From positions 1-50,878 of the forward strand of contig DASVQA010000029.1 in NCBI GenBank assembly GCA_036389375.1: 50,878 nucleotides of DNA, given 5' to 3'. This DNA comes from QHXQ01 sp036389375. Lineage in GTDB: Bacteria > Acidobacteriota > Blastocatellia > Pyrinomonadales > Pyrinomonadaceae. The notes beneath the pieces are model-generated. The model was not told the DNA's origin. It was given only the letters and a program-made list of their open reading frames with translations, and did no database searches. Made by a program: the position numbers and the translations under genes. Shown piece after piece: positions 26,701 to 35,281 of this stretch; within the stretch, counting starts at the first letter, position 1; each line of letters begins with the position of its first letter.

Positions 26701-28658
26701 TGCTCGACGAACTTCAAGGTGACGTGCGCCGCCTGCGGGTGGTTCTCATAATCGGCCGTCTTGACCTTGATGTGGACGGTCTCGCCCTGCCGGTAGACGT
26801 AGCGCTCGGCGTCGGCTTCGGCCGCGATGCTGCCGCGCGTGCCGACGAAACTGGCGCTCCCCTGCATCTCGCGGCGCGCAGCATCCGTGACCTGCGCTTC
26901 GAGCCGGTAGGTGTAGTCCCAAGCCTCTTTCACTTCGGGTTGCGGCACGGGGAAGTCCACGACGAACTGCCCGTTCTGATCGATCTTGCCGTCGCCCTCC
27001 TTGACCATCGCATCGCCGTAGGAAGAATAGTCGCCGCTCGTGTCCGCTTCGGGCGCACTCTGATCGTTTTCAACGCCGAAGTCGTCAATCGGATCGGCGG
27101 CGCTGTCGAAGAAGTAGGGATAGTAGCGCTCGCGGTAGATGTAGTATTTCACGTCGGCGCGCGTGACGGGCGCGCCGAAGAAGTAGCGCGCGCTGACGGT
27201 GAAGCGCGCGGTCTGCCCCGCCGGCACAAACTTCTGCGCGGTTGCGACGCTCACCTTGTATTCCGGTTTCTTGTATTCGAGCACTTCAAAGTAGCCGCTC
27301 GCGGTTGCTTCGCCGACGTGCGCGGTGATGTTGTAGGAGCCGAGCGGCGCGTCTTCGCCGATGTCCAGATCGCCGCTAAACGTGCCGCGCGACGAGAGCG
27401 GCAGGTCTTTCGCAAAGACCTGATTGCCTTCGCCGTCTTCGACCGTGACGTTGACGGTCGCGCCGACGTTCTGATAGCCCTTCTCGGTCAGCCGGCGCAG
27501 GATGCCTTTGAAATAGACCTTCTGCTGCGGGCGATAGACGGGCCGGTCTGTATAGACGTAGCTTTTCAAACTCTCGTCGTAGCTGCCGTCGCCGCCGCTG
27601 AAATAGAACGAGTCGAGGTCGGAGATCGCAAAATTCTCCTGCTCGCGCGCCATGATGAGATAAGACGGCTGCGCTTCGCCCGCGCCCTCGCCGCCTTCGG
27701 CGTCGCCACCTTCATCACCGCCCTCTTCATCTGCCGCGTCCGTCGGCTTCTTCGTGTTGTCCACGAGTTTCGTGCGCCAGAGGCCCTGATTGTCGGTCGT
27801 GCCGGTCGAGAGCGAGTCTTTGCCTTTGAGTACCTGCAACTGGACGCCCGCGCGCGGTGCGCCCGACTGCCGGTTGGCCGCATAGACGAGCAACTGCCCG
27901 TCGTGCGCCGTCTTCTGCACCATGACGAGGTCGCTGACGACGGCGATGCCGTAGGCGTGCAGGTCGCCGTTGATGGCTTCGATCAGATAGACGCCCGGCT
28001 CGTGTTTGCCGAGCGAGACGGGGCGGCGGTCGTACTGATCCTCTTCGGACGTGAGCGGCGGCAGTTTCTCGCGCCACGCGCTGACGACGCGATCTTTATT
28101 GAGCAGGGGAAAGCGCGCGTAGTCCGCGACGTTCCAGGGCGTGCGGTCGCTCGGTTCGTCGCGCTCGGCGCGAAAACTCTGGTTGAAGGATTTGCGTGCG
28201 CTGTGCTTGAGTTGCGTCCGCGCGTAATTGCGAAACCAGTTGTAAAAGCCCTGCTTGAAGCGGCGGAGTTTCTCTAAAAAAGTGGGTTTGCGCTTCTGAT
28301 AGTAGTTCTGAAAATCGTAGTCTTCATCCTCGCCGACCTGATGCGGATTATCGAGTTGCTTGAAGAACTGCACGGGGTCATTGATGCGATAGACGAAGAA
28401 ATCGAGCGCATCCAGATCGTGATAATTGACAAAGACGCGGGCGCGCTCGGTCGAGCCATAGGTGCGATTGGTCGTGAGCGAGAAGAAGGGCTTGGGCGGT
28501 GCGGCGTCCGCTTTGCGCTCGTAGTAGTCCTGTTCGGGGAAGAACTCCTGCGTCGTGCCTTCGGCGAGCGCCCGCACGCGGTAATAAGAGAAGCCGAGCG
28601 CGGCGACGAAGACGGCCGCGTAGATCAAAATGGCGGAGATGAGTCTGCGACTGTTCAT
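23712..28658 (-). CDS. Bacterial alpha-2-macroglobulin with intact thioester
   Basis: A 1648-residue protease-trapping protein anchored in the inner membrane and facing the periplasm. An N-terminal membrane segment (about residues 7-27) precedes macroglobulin-like domains. The bait/MG region includes YVYTDRPVYRPQQKVYFKGI, the classic MG2 signature. The A2M domain has FPLPDNLTTWRATARAVT. The thioester domain has YPYGCTEQTMSQFLP, giving the Cys-x-Glu-Gln bond with Cys1166, then GWGWWKDDPTDPWMTAYV. The end is the receptor-binding-like domain. DUF1175 lies 26 bp upstream, as next to E. coli yfaS. Bacterial members are thought to defend the periplasm against foreign proteases; there is no separate pbpC here, but a penicillin-binding fusion lies two genes downstream. 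Confidence 0.95.
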   Translation of the reverse strand: MNSRRLISAILIYAAVFVAALGFSYYRVRALAEGTTQEFFPEQDYYERKADAAPPKPFFSLTTNRTYGSTERARVFVNYHDLDALDFFVYRINDPVQFFKQLDNPHQVGEDEDYDFQNYYQKRKPTFLEKLRRFKQGFYNWFRNYARTQLKHSARKSFNQSFRAERDEPSDRTPWNVADYARFPLLNKDRVVSAWREKLPPLTSEEDQYDRRPVSLGKHEPGVYLIEAINGDLHAYGIAVVSDLVMVQKTAHDGQLLVYAANRQSGAPRAGVQLQVLKGKDSLSTGTTDNQGLWRTKLVDNTKKPTDAADEEGGDEGGDAEGGEGAGEAQPSYLIMAREQENFAISDLDSFYFSGGDGSYDESLKSYVYTDRPVYRPQQKVYFKGILRRLTEKGYQNVGATVNVTVEDGEGNQVFAKDLPLSSRGTFSGDLDIGEDAPLGSYNITAHVGEATASGYFEVLEYKKPEYKVSVATAQKFVPAGQTARFTVSARYFFGAPVTRADVKYYIYRERYYPYFFDSAADPIDDFGVENDQSAPEADTSGDYSSYGDAMVKEGDGKIDQNGQFVVDFPVPQPEVKEAWDYTYRLEAQVTDAARREMQGSASFVGTRGSIAAEADAERYVYRQGETVHIKVKTADYENHPQAAHVTLKFVEQTWEKVEKVEDGETYTTYQTKERELSSAAVDTNAQGEGAYDYQAQETGDIAIKAIVNQNGRDVVFGSGYFWVADQNNAWEDVSYAEEEQIKLVPDKKSYKPGETAHVLALLPTDKAHLLVTTELASVLNVRQLDVSGRAATIDVPIDAKYAPNVFLNVTYIKNGDMYTNEQVLVVPPRDRLLKLEIMSDKKEYKPGESAAYSVFVRDADNKPVAGAEVSLGIVDEAIYSIRPDSAGDIREEFYGRRYNQVSTSFSVNFNFTGYAGSKPLQLARNKRAYQLADFKNDDRLVEPRIRKIFKDTAYWSPALVTGADGKAAIKFPLPDNLTTWRATARAVTADTRVGATTQKVLERKDVIMRLAMPRFLTAGDTVTISGIVHNYLPADKQTQISLEVGGAQLLDAPNQSVMIPKNGEYRANWRVQAPQTGQLTLLGKALTDTDSDALELQMNIEPRGVRQTRGEATTLAGDEEDRTVTVNLPGNADPRGRVLRIEAAPSVAATLFGALDYLTGYPYGCTEQTMSQFLPDVIVTSTLQEIATARISEKNNLAKKVRKGLDRLYNYQHDDGGWGWWKDDPTDPWMTAYVVDGLTMASRAGYQVDDSRVEKGRAKLGGLVETGKNDDGKPIDTETRAYMVYALSMSGGVDPRHVDDMFTNRGRLQAYGRALLALTLKQRGDRRAQQVASEIEGSARVTDFDAHWESKRQPALDFSEDDSLEATALSIKALAQINPQSDRLPKGARWLVANRKYGAYWVSTKQTAFVIYGLTDYLKSSQELTPNYTLEVYVNNEQVLTKQITSADVSNTQLVIRRKDEQVSNNNQIRVVKHGPGALYLSTMLNFATTDEQAPTQGGGMKIAREYLRLIVDDNNGNPVWRAEPLTGELHSGDMIISKLHVEGPHASYVMIEDPIPAGCEQIEQVSGIDFNYSTKDWSDWYSAREFRDNRTALFLNYFDGDATFRYALRVQEPGDFRVAPARVELMYVPTVQANTASGSLKILDRQ

Positions 28659-28684
28659 AAGTTCAGCCCTGTTTTATGTGTGCT

Positions 28685-29524
28685 TCAACTCAACAGCTTG
28701 AGCCGGTAGAAGCCGAGGAAGTTCTGATTCGTCTGCACCGGTCGCCAGCGCCTGTCCGGGTGCTGGTCAAGCACGGCGAGCCGCACCTTCTTCACGACGC
28801 CCTTGTCCGTCGGCGAAGTGCCCGTGTGATAGACGACCCAATCGTTTGCGCCCGCGCCCTGCTCGCGCGCCGCGCCCAGAAAGATCATGACGTGATATGG
28901 ATACTTCTGCGCGAAGGGTTGGAAGAAGAAGAGCAGGTCGCCTGCCTGCGCCTGCGCGCGGTCACGCGCGACGAAGACCGTGTTGAACTCTTTGAGCGCG
29001 TGCGCGTCGGCAAATTCCGAGAAGCGCTCTTTGGCGAGGTCGTCCGTGTGGAACGAGCCGGGCACGGTGCGGAACAGCTTTTCGCCCAGCGGACTGCCGG
29101 CGAGCGTGTAGGCGGCCACGTCCGGCGCAAAGGCGTCGTAGTGCGCGCCCATGCGCCTGAGCCATAAGCGGTCGTGTGTGCGTAGCGCCTCGCGCAGGGC
29201 GAAGCGCACCAGCCCCGCGCAATCGCGTTGCTCCTCGTTCCACGCCGCACTCTGCTCGTAGAACTGCATCTCGGCGATGCCTGTGAACCAGCGCCGGAAA
29301 TTCTCGCGGTCGTTGTAGGAACGCAACTCCGCGCGGTCGGGGATGCCGTCGCTATCCGTATCCGCATCGGCGGCGGGCGGGGGCGGCTCCGTGCGCTCCG
29401 TGCGCTTCGCCGTCGCCACCTTGGCCGCAGGGGTGTGCGCCTGCGACGCGCCGCCACAGGCTGCTTGCAGCAGCAGGGCAGAGCAGCAGACTAAGCCGAG
29501 CGCGATGTGTGTGGACGGACGCAA
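28685..29524 (-). CDS. DUF1175 lipoprotein, NlpC/P60-like
   Basis: A 279-residue exported protein. The N terminus is a signal peptide with a possible lipobox ending at Cys23 (LLLQAAC), slightly off consensus. A short calcium-binding-type repeat, ADTDSDGIPDRAE, comes next. The DUF1175 domain follows: EEQRDCAGLVRFALREAL with the presumed nucleophile Cys102, YPYHVMIFLG with the His, and VVYHTGTSP. DUF1175 (YfaT in E. coli) is found beside yfaS-type alpha-2-macroglobulins, matching the position here 26 bp upstream of the A2M gene. It probably acts with it in the periplasm. Confidence 0.9.
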   Translation of the reverse strand: MRPSTHIALGLVCCSALLLQAACGGASQAHTPAAKVATAKRTERTEPPPPAADADTDSDGIPDRAELRSYNDRENFRRWFTGIAEMQFYEQSAAWNEEQRDCAGLVRFALREALRTHDRLWLRRMGAHYDAFAPDVAAYTLAGSPLGEKLFRTVPGSFHTDDLAKERFSEFADAHALKEFNTVFVARDRAQAQAGDLLFFFQPFAQKYPYHVMIFLGAAREQGAGANDWVVYHTGTSPTDKGVVKKVRLAVLDQHPDRRWRPVQTNQNFLGFYRLKLLS

Positions 29525-29833
29525 CTAAGCGGATAACCTCACAGGTCTGTGCATGGTTGCCGGCGTTTGCGAGACTACGGGTTTTGTCACAGGTTCAGCG
29601 TGGAGCATCAAGGCCGCCGCATAATACTCTGGCCAGCCCCGTTTGGTCACGGAAATTTGTGCGCCCGCCGCGAAGTTCATGGCGCGCATTATCACGCAAA
29701 CGCGCCGCCCCGCGCAGGGCGCGCGCAAACAGCGGCGCACACGGCTATCCCGCTTGCGCCTGCGCCCGCGCCGCCCGCCCGACTGTGGACAGCCACATTG
29801 CCGCGCGGACGCGAATAGCAGAGGCTAACGCGC
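29525..29833. other. Intergenic region between divergent DUF1175 and response regulator
   Basis: About 310 bp that must contain promoters for both divergent units. An open frame on the minus strand (29525-29740) has a residue mix I cannot distinguish from chance. I see no RNA gene, and no -35/-10 pair good enough to report. Confidence 0.35.
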
Positions 29834-30649
29834 ATGATTGATGCTAAGATCAAACCCGCCGACCAAACTTGCAACCCGGCCCGCAAAAAGCCTATGTCCA
29901 TTCTGATTGCCGAAGACAACGTGGCGCAAAGACGTTACCTGCGCGAACTGTTGGAGCGCGAGTTTACGGGGCACGCGCCCGTGCTGGAAGCGGCGGACGG
30001 CGCGGCGGCCGTCGAGCAGGCCTTGAAGCACCGCCCGGAGTTGTGCGTGCTCGACATCCAGATGCCGGGGTTGTCGGGTGTGAAGGCGGCGCGCGCCATC
30101 TGGCGCGAGTTCCCGGCGGCGCGCGTCATCTTCTGGACGCAGTTTCCGCACGAGGTTTATATCAACGAGATACGCAAGATCATCAAGGCGGTCGAGCCGC
30201 CGCCCGCCTACGGTTTCATTCACAAGAACAACCCGGAATCGCGCTTTCTGCGCTTCGTCGCGGCCGTTCTGGAAGACGGCGCGGACATGATCGATCCGGC
30301 CTTCAAAGATTCGTTCAAGCGCCCGCTCCTGACCGAGTTTGAAGCCGAAGCTTTGTACTATCTCGCGCTCGGCCTGTCGAACTGGGCGATTGCGCGCAAG
30401 TGCAGTCTGAGTTTGCGCGGCGTCGAGAGCCGGCTCGCCACGCTCTACGAGAAGTTGTTCGTCACCACGCCCGAAGGCACACCGCACGAAGCCTACGAAA
30501 AGCTGGCCTACAACATACGCACGCGCGCCTTCTTTGAAGCCCTCCGGCGCGGCCTCATCAACAGCGACGAACTGGAAAAGGCCGGGCACGAACTGGAAGG
30601 CTGGCTCGCGCGCGACCGCCAGCGTTATCTCGAAGAACAGAAGAAGTGA
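29834..30649 (+). CDS. Response regulator, receiver plus LuxR-type helix-turn-helix
   Basis: A 271-residue regulator. The receiver domain starts at MSILIAEDNVAQRRYLREL; the phosphorylated Asp is D74 in CVLDIQMPGLSG, and the conserved Lys is in GFIHKNN. The output region includes LLTEFEAEALYYLALGLSNW followed by AIARKCSLSLRGVESRLATL, a LuxR/NarL-type helix-turn-helix, then an extra acidic helical tail of about 50 residues. GAGG at 29821-29824 supports ATG 29834; ATG 29894 would drop twenty residues ahead of the receiver. Its end overlaps the sensor kinase start (GTGA), so they are a cognate pair. Confidence 0.92.
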   Translation: MIDAKIKPADQTCNPARKKPMSILIAEDNVAQRRYLRELLEREFTGHAPVLEAADGAAAVEQALKHRPELCVLDIQMPGLSGVKAARAIWREFPAARVIFWTQFPHEVYINEIRKIIKAVEPPPAYGFIHKNNPESRFLRFVAAVLEDGADMIDPAFKDSFKRPLLTEFEAEALYYLALGLSNWAIARKCSLSLRGVESRLATLYEKLFVTTPEGTPHEAYEKLAYNIRTRAFFEALRRGLINSDELEKAGHELEGWLARDRQRYLEEQKK

Positions 30650-33600
30650 ACGCGCAAGAAGGCCACGAGCAACAGCGAACAGTGAGCAGCGAGCCGGCAG
30701 CACGAAGCAGCGCGCGGACGGAGCAGCGAGTCGAACTCAATCCGTTCACGCCAGCTTTTATCCTGCGCGCCGCCTGCTGCCTGCTCGCTGCGGCCTGCCT
30801 GCTCTGCGCCCAGACCGCCACCGACACAAGCACGCTGCCCGCTTCGAACCTGCACCAGTGGGGCGCGGTCACGCTCTTTCACGGGCTGCCGTCGGATCGC
30901 GTGCGCGCGCTCGTGCAGGACGGCGAGGGCGCGATGTGGTTTGGCACGGACAACGGGCTGGCGCGCTACGACGGCCGGCGCACACAGTCTGTGCAGGTCG
31001 CGGAGTTGGGTAACGCGCGCGTGCTGGCGCTCAAGTTCGACGACGACGGCGGGTTGTGGGTCGGGACGGACGCGGGCGCGGCGCGCATGTTAGGCAGTGC
31101 GTGGCAACTCGTTACAGAGACGCGCGGCAAGGCCGTGACGGCGATTGCGCTCGTGCCGGGCGAGCGCGGGCGCGCGTGGCTCGCCACGCAGCAGGGGCAA
31201 CTCTTCGACTGTCGCGCGCACGCCGACGGCACGCTCGACGTGCGCGCGCTGCCCGGTGCGCCGCTCGTGAGCGCGGACGCAGACAAGCCGGGCGCTTTAG
31301 CGTTGACGAGCCTCGCGTTTGACGAAAGCGGCACGCTCTACGTCGGCTCGCGCAGCCGGGGCCTGCTGCGCGTCGAACGCGATCAGATCAAAGAGGTCAA
31401 CAGTCGCCCGCGCGCCTTCTTCGTCGAAGCTCTGAGCACCGATGCGGCCGGCAAACTCTGGCTCGGGGCGCGTGCGCGCGCGACCGACAGCGGTCTCTAT
31501 CAGGCGAGCGAGCCATTGCGTCCGGCGAAGGTCGGCGCAGGCTTGGGCACGATCACGGCGCTGGTGCGCGACGCGGGCGCAGGCGTCTGGGTGGCGACCG
31601 ACGGGCAGGGCGTGTGGCGCTACGAAGCGGGCCGAGCGCGCACGCGGTTCACGTTTGAAGGCACGGGCGGCGGACTGCGTTCGGATCACGTCTATTCGGT
31701 CTTCGTAGATCGAGAGGGCGTGGTCTGGTTCGGCACGGACAGGGGCGTGTGCCGCTTCGATGCGAGCGCGCCGCACAACGAGACGGTGAGCGCCGAGGCC
31801 GAAAATAATTTCGTGCGTGTGCTGCACGAGCGGCGCAACGGCGAGTTGTTGTGCGGCACGAATCGCGGGCTGTTTATTTACGACCCGCAGTTAGGCGCGT
31901 GGCGCGGCTTAGAGCAACTCGCGCGTAAGACGGTCTATGCGCTGGCGGAGGACGCGCAGGGGCGGCTGCTCGTGGGCACGTCGAGCGGTTTGTACGTCGG
32001 CGTCAGCACGAAGCGCGGCCCTCTGAATGTACGCGAGTCCGTCGCGCCCGAAGCGCCCGAAACCGAAGAGACGGGCGCAGCCGGCACGCAACCCACAAAG
32101 GAGACGCCGCCAGCGCCGCGCGCAGACACACCGCGCCCGGCGGCGGGCGTGGCCGCGCAGAATGACAACACGCAGGTCCAAGGGCCGGGTGTGCCGCCGC
32201 CGGCCGCGCCGGCCGCGAACGCGAAGGAGCAGAGGCGCGGGGCGAAGTCGGAAGAGAAGGGCCCGCAGCCGCATGATCGGAATGAGCCGGCGCGCGTCGA
32301 GAGCGTCCGCGCGTTGCGTAATTTTCAGGGCGCGGTGTACGTCGCCAGTTACGGCGTCGGCGTTGATCGGCTGGACGGCGCGCGGCGCACGCACGTGTGG
32401 CCGGCGGCGAACACAGACGCGCGCCTGCGCGAAGTGACGGCGCTCTATGCGGAAGGCGACGCGCGTTTGTGGATCGGCACGGCGCACGCCGGTCTGTTCG
32501 TTTATGAAAACGGGCAGACGAGCGCGGGCGGGGCGGCGCTCGCGCAGTTGGCGGGCGCAGCCATCTGGGCCGTAGATGGCCGCAGCGACGGCGCGCTGTG
32601 GTTTGCGACCGAGCGCGGCTTGTATCTTTATCGTGGCGGGCAGTTGACGACCGTGCTGGCAAACGCGGACGTGCGCGGCGTCGTCGCGGACGAGGGCGAC
32701 GAAGGTGTGCGCGCCGCCTGGTGCGCGACCGCCGGCAGCGGGCTGCTGCGCGTCAAACTCGATGAACAGTTCGGACCGCTCAGTTCGCGCCTCGATGTCG
32801 AACAGGGCCTCGCGTCGGCGCAGACCTTCGCGCTCATACGCGCGCACGGTCAAGCGGATGCAGACCGAGGCGCGGACGCGAACGCGAGCGGGCCGCGCGG
32901 CGCAGACGGCGCGGCGGCCGGCGGCGCGGACGAAAACAGCCACGCAGAGTCTTTGCTCATCGGCACGAGTCGGGGCGTGGTGCGTTACAGTCCGGGTCAA
33001 ACTGCGCCCGCGCTCGTGCCGGTGCGCGTGCTCAGCCGGCGCTTGCATCAGCCGGACGAGTTGCGCGCCGGGATCGAATTGCCGTACCCGCAGAACAGTC
33101 TCGCGCTCGACGTGGCGGCGCTATCGAGTCGCACCTATCCGGAGCAGTTCCAGTACGCCTTTGTGCTGCGCGATGGCGCGGGGCGCGAGTTGCGCCGGAA
33201 ACTCGCGCACGACGCGCAGTTTGTGATGGAGAATCTTGCGCCCGGCCGTTATCGCGTCGAGGCGCGCACGTACACGAAAGACCTGACGGCGTCCGCGCCG
33301 CTCGCCTTTGCCTTCAGCGTGGGGCGCGCGCCGTTTCCGTGGACGACGACGATGCTCGCCGTCCTGCTCGTGCTGGCGCTCGTCGCGTTGACGTGGGGCG
33401 CGGTGCAGAACCGGCGCATCGCGCGCACCTCGGCGGCGCTCCGTAACGCGCACCACGAACTCGCGGGCGCGCGGCTCGAACTCGCCAACGAGGCCGAACG
33501 CGAGCGTCGCCGCATCGCGCGCGACCTGCACGACCAGACGCTCGCAGACCTCCGCAGCCTGATGCTGCTCGCCGACGAGTTGCCGACCGACCTGAGCGCC

Positions 33601-34161
33601 AACGGGGAGAGCTTACACGTCGAGCCGGCCCGCTTTCGCGCCGAGATCGAATCTGTCTCGCAGGAGATTCGACGCATCTGCGAAGACTTAAGCCCGTCCG
33701 TCTTGGAGAACGTCGGCCTCGCCGCCGCGCTCGAATTCGCGCTCGCCAACGCCGTCGCGCACGCGCCGCCCGCGCACCGCTTCGCCTACGAGTTCGCCTG
33801 CGCCGAAGACTTCGACGAACGGCTCGCGCTCGCGCCCGGCGAACGCATGCAGCTTTACCGCATCACGCAAGAGGCGATCAACAACATCTGCCGCCACGCC
33901 CAAGCCGGCCACGTGCGGCTCACCGTCGCGCTCGCCGCCGATGGTGAATTGACGCTCCTCTTGGAAGACGACGGGCGCAGCTTCGATCTCAAAGAGGCGA
34001 AGAAGGGGCGCGGGCTGGCCAACATACGCGCCCGCGCCAGCCTCATTGAGGCCGCCGTTACGTGGACGCGCCGCCCCACCGGCGGCACGCTCTTTACGCT
34101 TCGCAAAGCCAGCGCCGCGCAGGCCGTGCCGAGCGCGTCAAACGAGCACCTGATGAGCTAA
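30646..34161 (+). CDS. Propeller-type sensor histidine kinase (HisKA_3)
   Basis: An 1171-residue sensor. It starts at GTG 30646, overlapping the regulator stop by four bases. A signal or anchor segment lies at about residues 38-56, then a periplasmic two-component-regulator propeller with repeats such as AMWFGTDNGLARYDG, LWVGTDAGAARM, VWFGTDRGVCRFD, LWIGTAHAGLFVYENG and LLIGTSRGVVRYS. Between blades sits a Pro/Ala/Glu-rich insert at about 460-548. A Y_Y_Y domain and one membrane span (about 897-920) lead to the kinase, with the phosphorylated His at H962 in RIARDLHDQTLADLRSLM and an HATPase domain (QEAINNICRHAQ; GRGLANIRARA). The architecture is one-membrane-span, unlike hybrid Bacteroides sensors, which also carry receiver domains. 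Confidence 0.94.
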   Translation: MNAQEGHEQQRTVSSEPAARSSARTEQRVELNPFTPAFILRAACCLLAAACLLCAQTATDTSTLPASNLHQWGAVTLFHGLPSDRVRALVQDGEGAMWFGTDNGLARYDGRRTQSVQVAELGNARVLALKFDDDGGLWVGTDAGAARMLGSAWQLVTETRGKAVTAIALVPGERGRAWLATQQGQLFDCRAHADGTLDVRALPGAPLVSADADKPGALALTSLAFDESGTLYVGSRSRGLLRVERDQIKEVNSRPRAFFVEALSTDAAGKLWLGARARATDSGLYQASEPLRPAKVGAGLGTITALVRDAGAGVWVATDGQGVWRYEAGRARTRFTFEGTGGGLRSDHVYSVFVDREGVVWFGTDRGVCRFDASAPHNETVSAEAENNFVRVLHERRNGELLCGTNRGLFIYDPQLGAWRGLEQLARKTVYALAEDAQGRLLVGTSSGLYVGVSTKRGPLNVRESVAPEAPETEETGAAGTQPTKETPPAPRADTPRPAAGVAAQNDNTQVQGPGVPPPAAPAANAKEQRRGAKSEEKGPQPHDRNEPARVESVRALRNFQGAVYVASYGVGVDRLDGARRTHVWPAANTDARLREVTALYAEGDARLWIGTAHAGLFVYENGQTSAGGAALAQLAGAAIWAVDGRSDGALWFATERGLYLYRGGQLTTVLANADVRGVVADEGDEGVRAAWCATAGSGLLRVKLDEQFGPLSSRLDVEQGLASAQTFALIRAHGQADADRGADANASGPRGADGAAAGGADENSHAESLLIGTSRGVVRYSPGQTAPALVPVRVLSRRLHQPDELRAGIELPYPQNSLALDVAALSSRTYPEQFQYAFVLRDGAGRELRRKLAHDAQFVMENLAPGRYRVEARTYTKDLTASAPLAFAFSVGRAPFPWTTTMLAVLLVLALVALTWGAVQNRRIARTSAALRNAHHELAGARLELANEAERERRRIARDLHDQTLADLRSLMLLADELPTDLSANGESLHVEPARFRAEIESVSQEIRRICEDLSPSVLENVGLAAALEFALANAVAHAPPAHRFAYEFACAEDFDERLALAPGERMQLYRITQEAINNICRHAQAGHVRLTVALAADGELTLLLEDDGRSFDLKEAKKGRGLANIRARASLIEAAVTWTRRPTGGTLFTLRKASAAQAVPSASNEHLMS

Positions 34162-34167
34162 AGCAAA

Positions 34168-34722
34168 ATGGCCTCTGCCTTCTCTCACGCCTTCATGGTC
34201 ATCGCAATCGGCAAGACGTACACGGGCGCGGCGCGCCCGCTGCGTTTCTGGGTGCTGGCGGCGCTCTGCGCGGTCGTGCCGGATGCGGACGTGATCGGGT
34301 TCGCCTTCGGCATACCTTATGGCGACGTGCTGGGGCATCGCGGGTTGACGCACTCGCTTCTCTTCGCGCTGGTGTTGGGCTTCATGGTTGTTGCGCTCGC
34401 GTTCAGGGAAGTGCCGCGCTGGACGCGTGCGTGGTGGACGCTCGGCGCGTGCTTCTTCGTCGTGACGGCATCGCATGGCGTGCTCGATGCGTTGACGAAC
34501 GGCGGGCTGGGCGTCGCGTTCTTTGCGCCGTTCTCAGCTAGGCGCTACTTCTGGCCGTGGCGGCCGGTTGAAGTCTCGCCCATCGGCGTCGCGCCTTTCT
34601 TCAGTGCGCGCGGGTTGGCCGTGATGGCGAGCGAGTTGGTCTGGTTGTGGCTGCCGGGCGCGGCGTTGATGTCGTGCGCGTGGGCTTATCGCAGATTAAA
34701 GGGGCCCGGGCGCGCGCGTTAA
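34168..34722 (+). CDS. YdjM/DUF457-type membrane metal-dependent hydrolase
   Basis: A 184-residue membrane protein of the LexA-binding YdjM-like metal-dependent hydrolase family. Landmarks are ASAFSHAFMVIAIGKTY at the start, VVPDADVIGFAFG, GHRGLTHSLLFALVL, TASHGVLDALTNGGLGVAFF and PFSARRYFWPWRPVEVSP. The His and Asp residues would bind metal near the membrane surface. Four to five hydrophobic helices are visible. It starts six bases after the kinase gene, so it may be cotranscribed. Its stop overlaps the stop of the convergent gene 34719-35189. Confidence 0.9.
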   Translation: MASAFSHAFMVIAIGKTYTGAARPLRFWVLAALCAVVPDADVIGFAFGIPYGDVLGHRGLTHSLLFALVLGFMVVALAFREVPRWTRAWWTLGACFFVVTASHGVLDALTNGGLGVAFFAPFSARRYFWPWRPVEVSPIGVAPFFSARGLAVMASELVWLWLPGAALMSCAWAYRRLKGPGRAR

Positions 34723-35189
34723 GACTTGAGCGCATAGGCGAGCAGGAGCGCGCCGAGCAGGCAGAGGAGTCGGACGCCGGCCTGATAATCGCGTCCGGCG
34801 AAGACGGGCCGGCGGCTCACGCCCGTTTCGTCGAGGATGAGAAAGAGGCCCATATAACACAGGACGGGCAGCGCCACAGGGCGGAGCAGCCACCATGAGT
34901 TGACCCACGCCGCCAGCGCCGCGATGAAGCCGGCGAGCAGCGTGCCGGCGAGCAGTTCCATCAACGCAGTCAAAGGGCGCGCGCGCAGGACGTGGAACAG
35001 CAGCGCCAGCCAGACCAGTAATGCGGCGCAGAACGAGAATAGCCCGACGACGCGCCCCACGAGCGTCGCCGTGTACGGGCCGGCCATGAGCGCGAGCGCC
35101 AGAAAAAGCGCGAGCGCGGCGATGAGCGTGATATGTTTGGCGACGAACTCTGTGACGGTCGTGCCGTCGTAGCTACGTGTTTGTGCCAT
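34719..35189 (-). CDS. Small multi-span membrane protein, unknown
   Basis: A 156-residue protein that I do not recognise. Hydrophobic spans are HITLIAALALFLALALMAG, LVGRVVGLFSFCAALLVWLAL, LLAGTLLAGFIAALAAWVNSW, LPVLCYMGLFLILD and VRLLCLLGALLLAYAL, giving about five helices with a short polar start. Stops of this gene and the YdjM-like gene overlap at 34719-34722 (TTAA), so the two are strictly convergent with no terminator between. It is divergent from the epimerase gene. Confidence 0.75.
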   Translation of the reverse strand: MAQTRSYDGTTVTEFVAKHITLIAALALFLALALMAGPYTATLVGRVVGLFSFCAALLVWLALLFHVLRARPLTALMELLAGTLLAGFIAALAAWVNSWWLLRPVALPVLCYMGLFLILDETGVSRRPVFAGRDYQAGVRLLCLLGALLLAYALKS

Positions 35190-35281
35190 CGGCTTGACAG
35201 TTTGCGTCTAGACTCGTAAACGTCGGGCGTTGAGTATATCGGATCGGGCTGCTTTCGTTCCGCTGGAAAGGGTCATCGTTG

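Noticed and set aside
26724..28277. Long 517-codon open frame antisense to the alpha-2-macroglobulin gene
   Set aside because: GC-rich genes in this window routinely leave antisense frames open; the product is Arg/Val/Asp-rich without any domain, while the minus strand encodes a complete A2M.
29525..29740. Possible 71-codon gene upstream of DUF1175
   Set aside because: No ribosome site, no hydrophobic or motif pattern, and a residue mix like random translation of GC-rich DNA.
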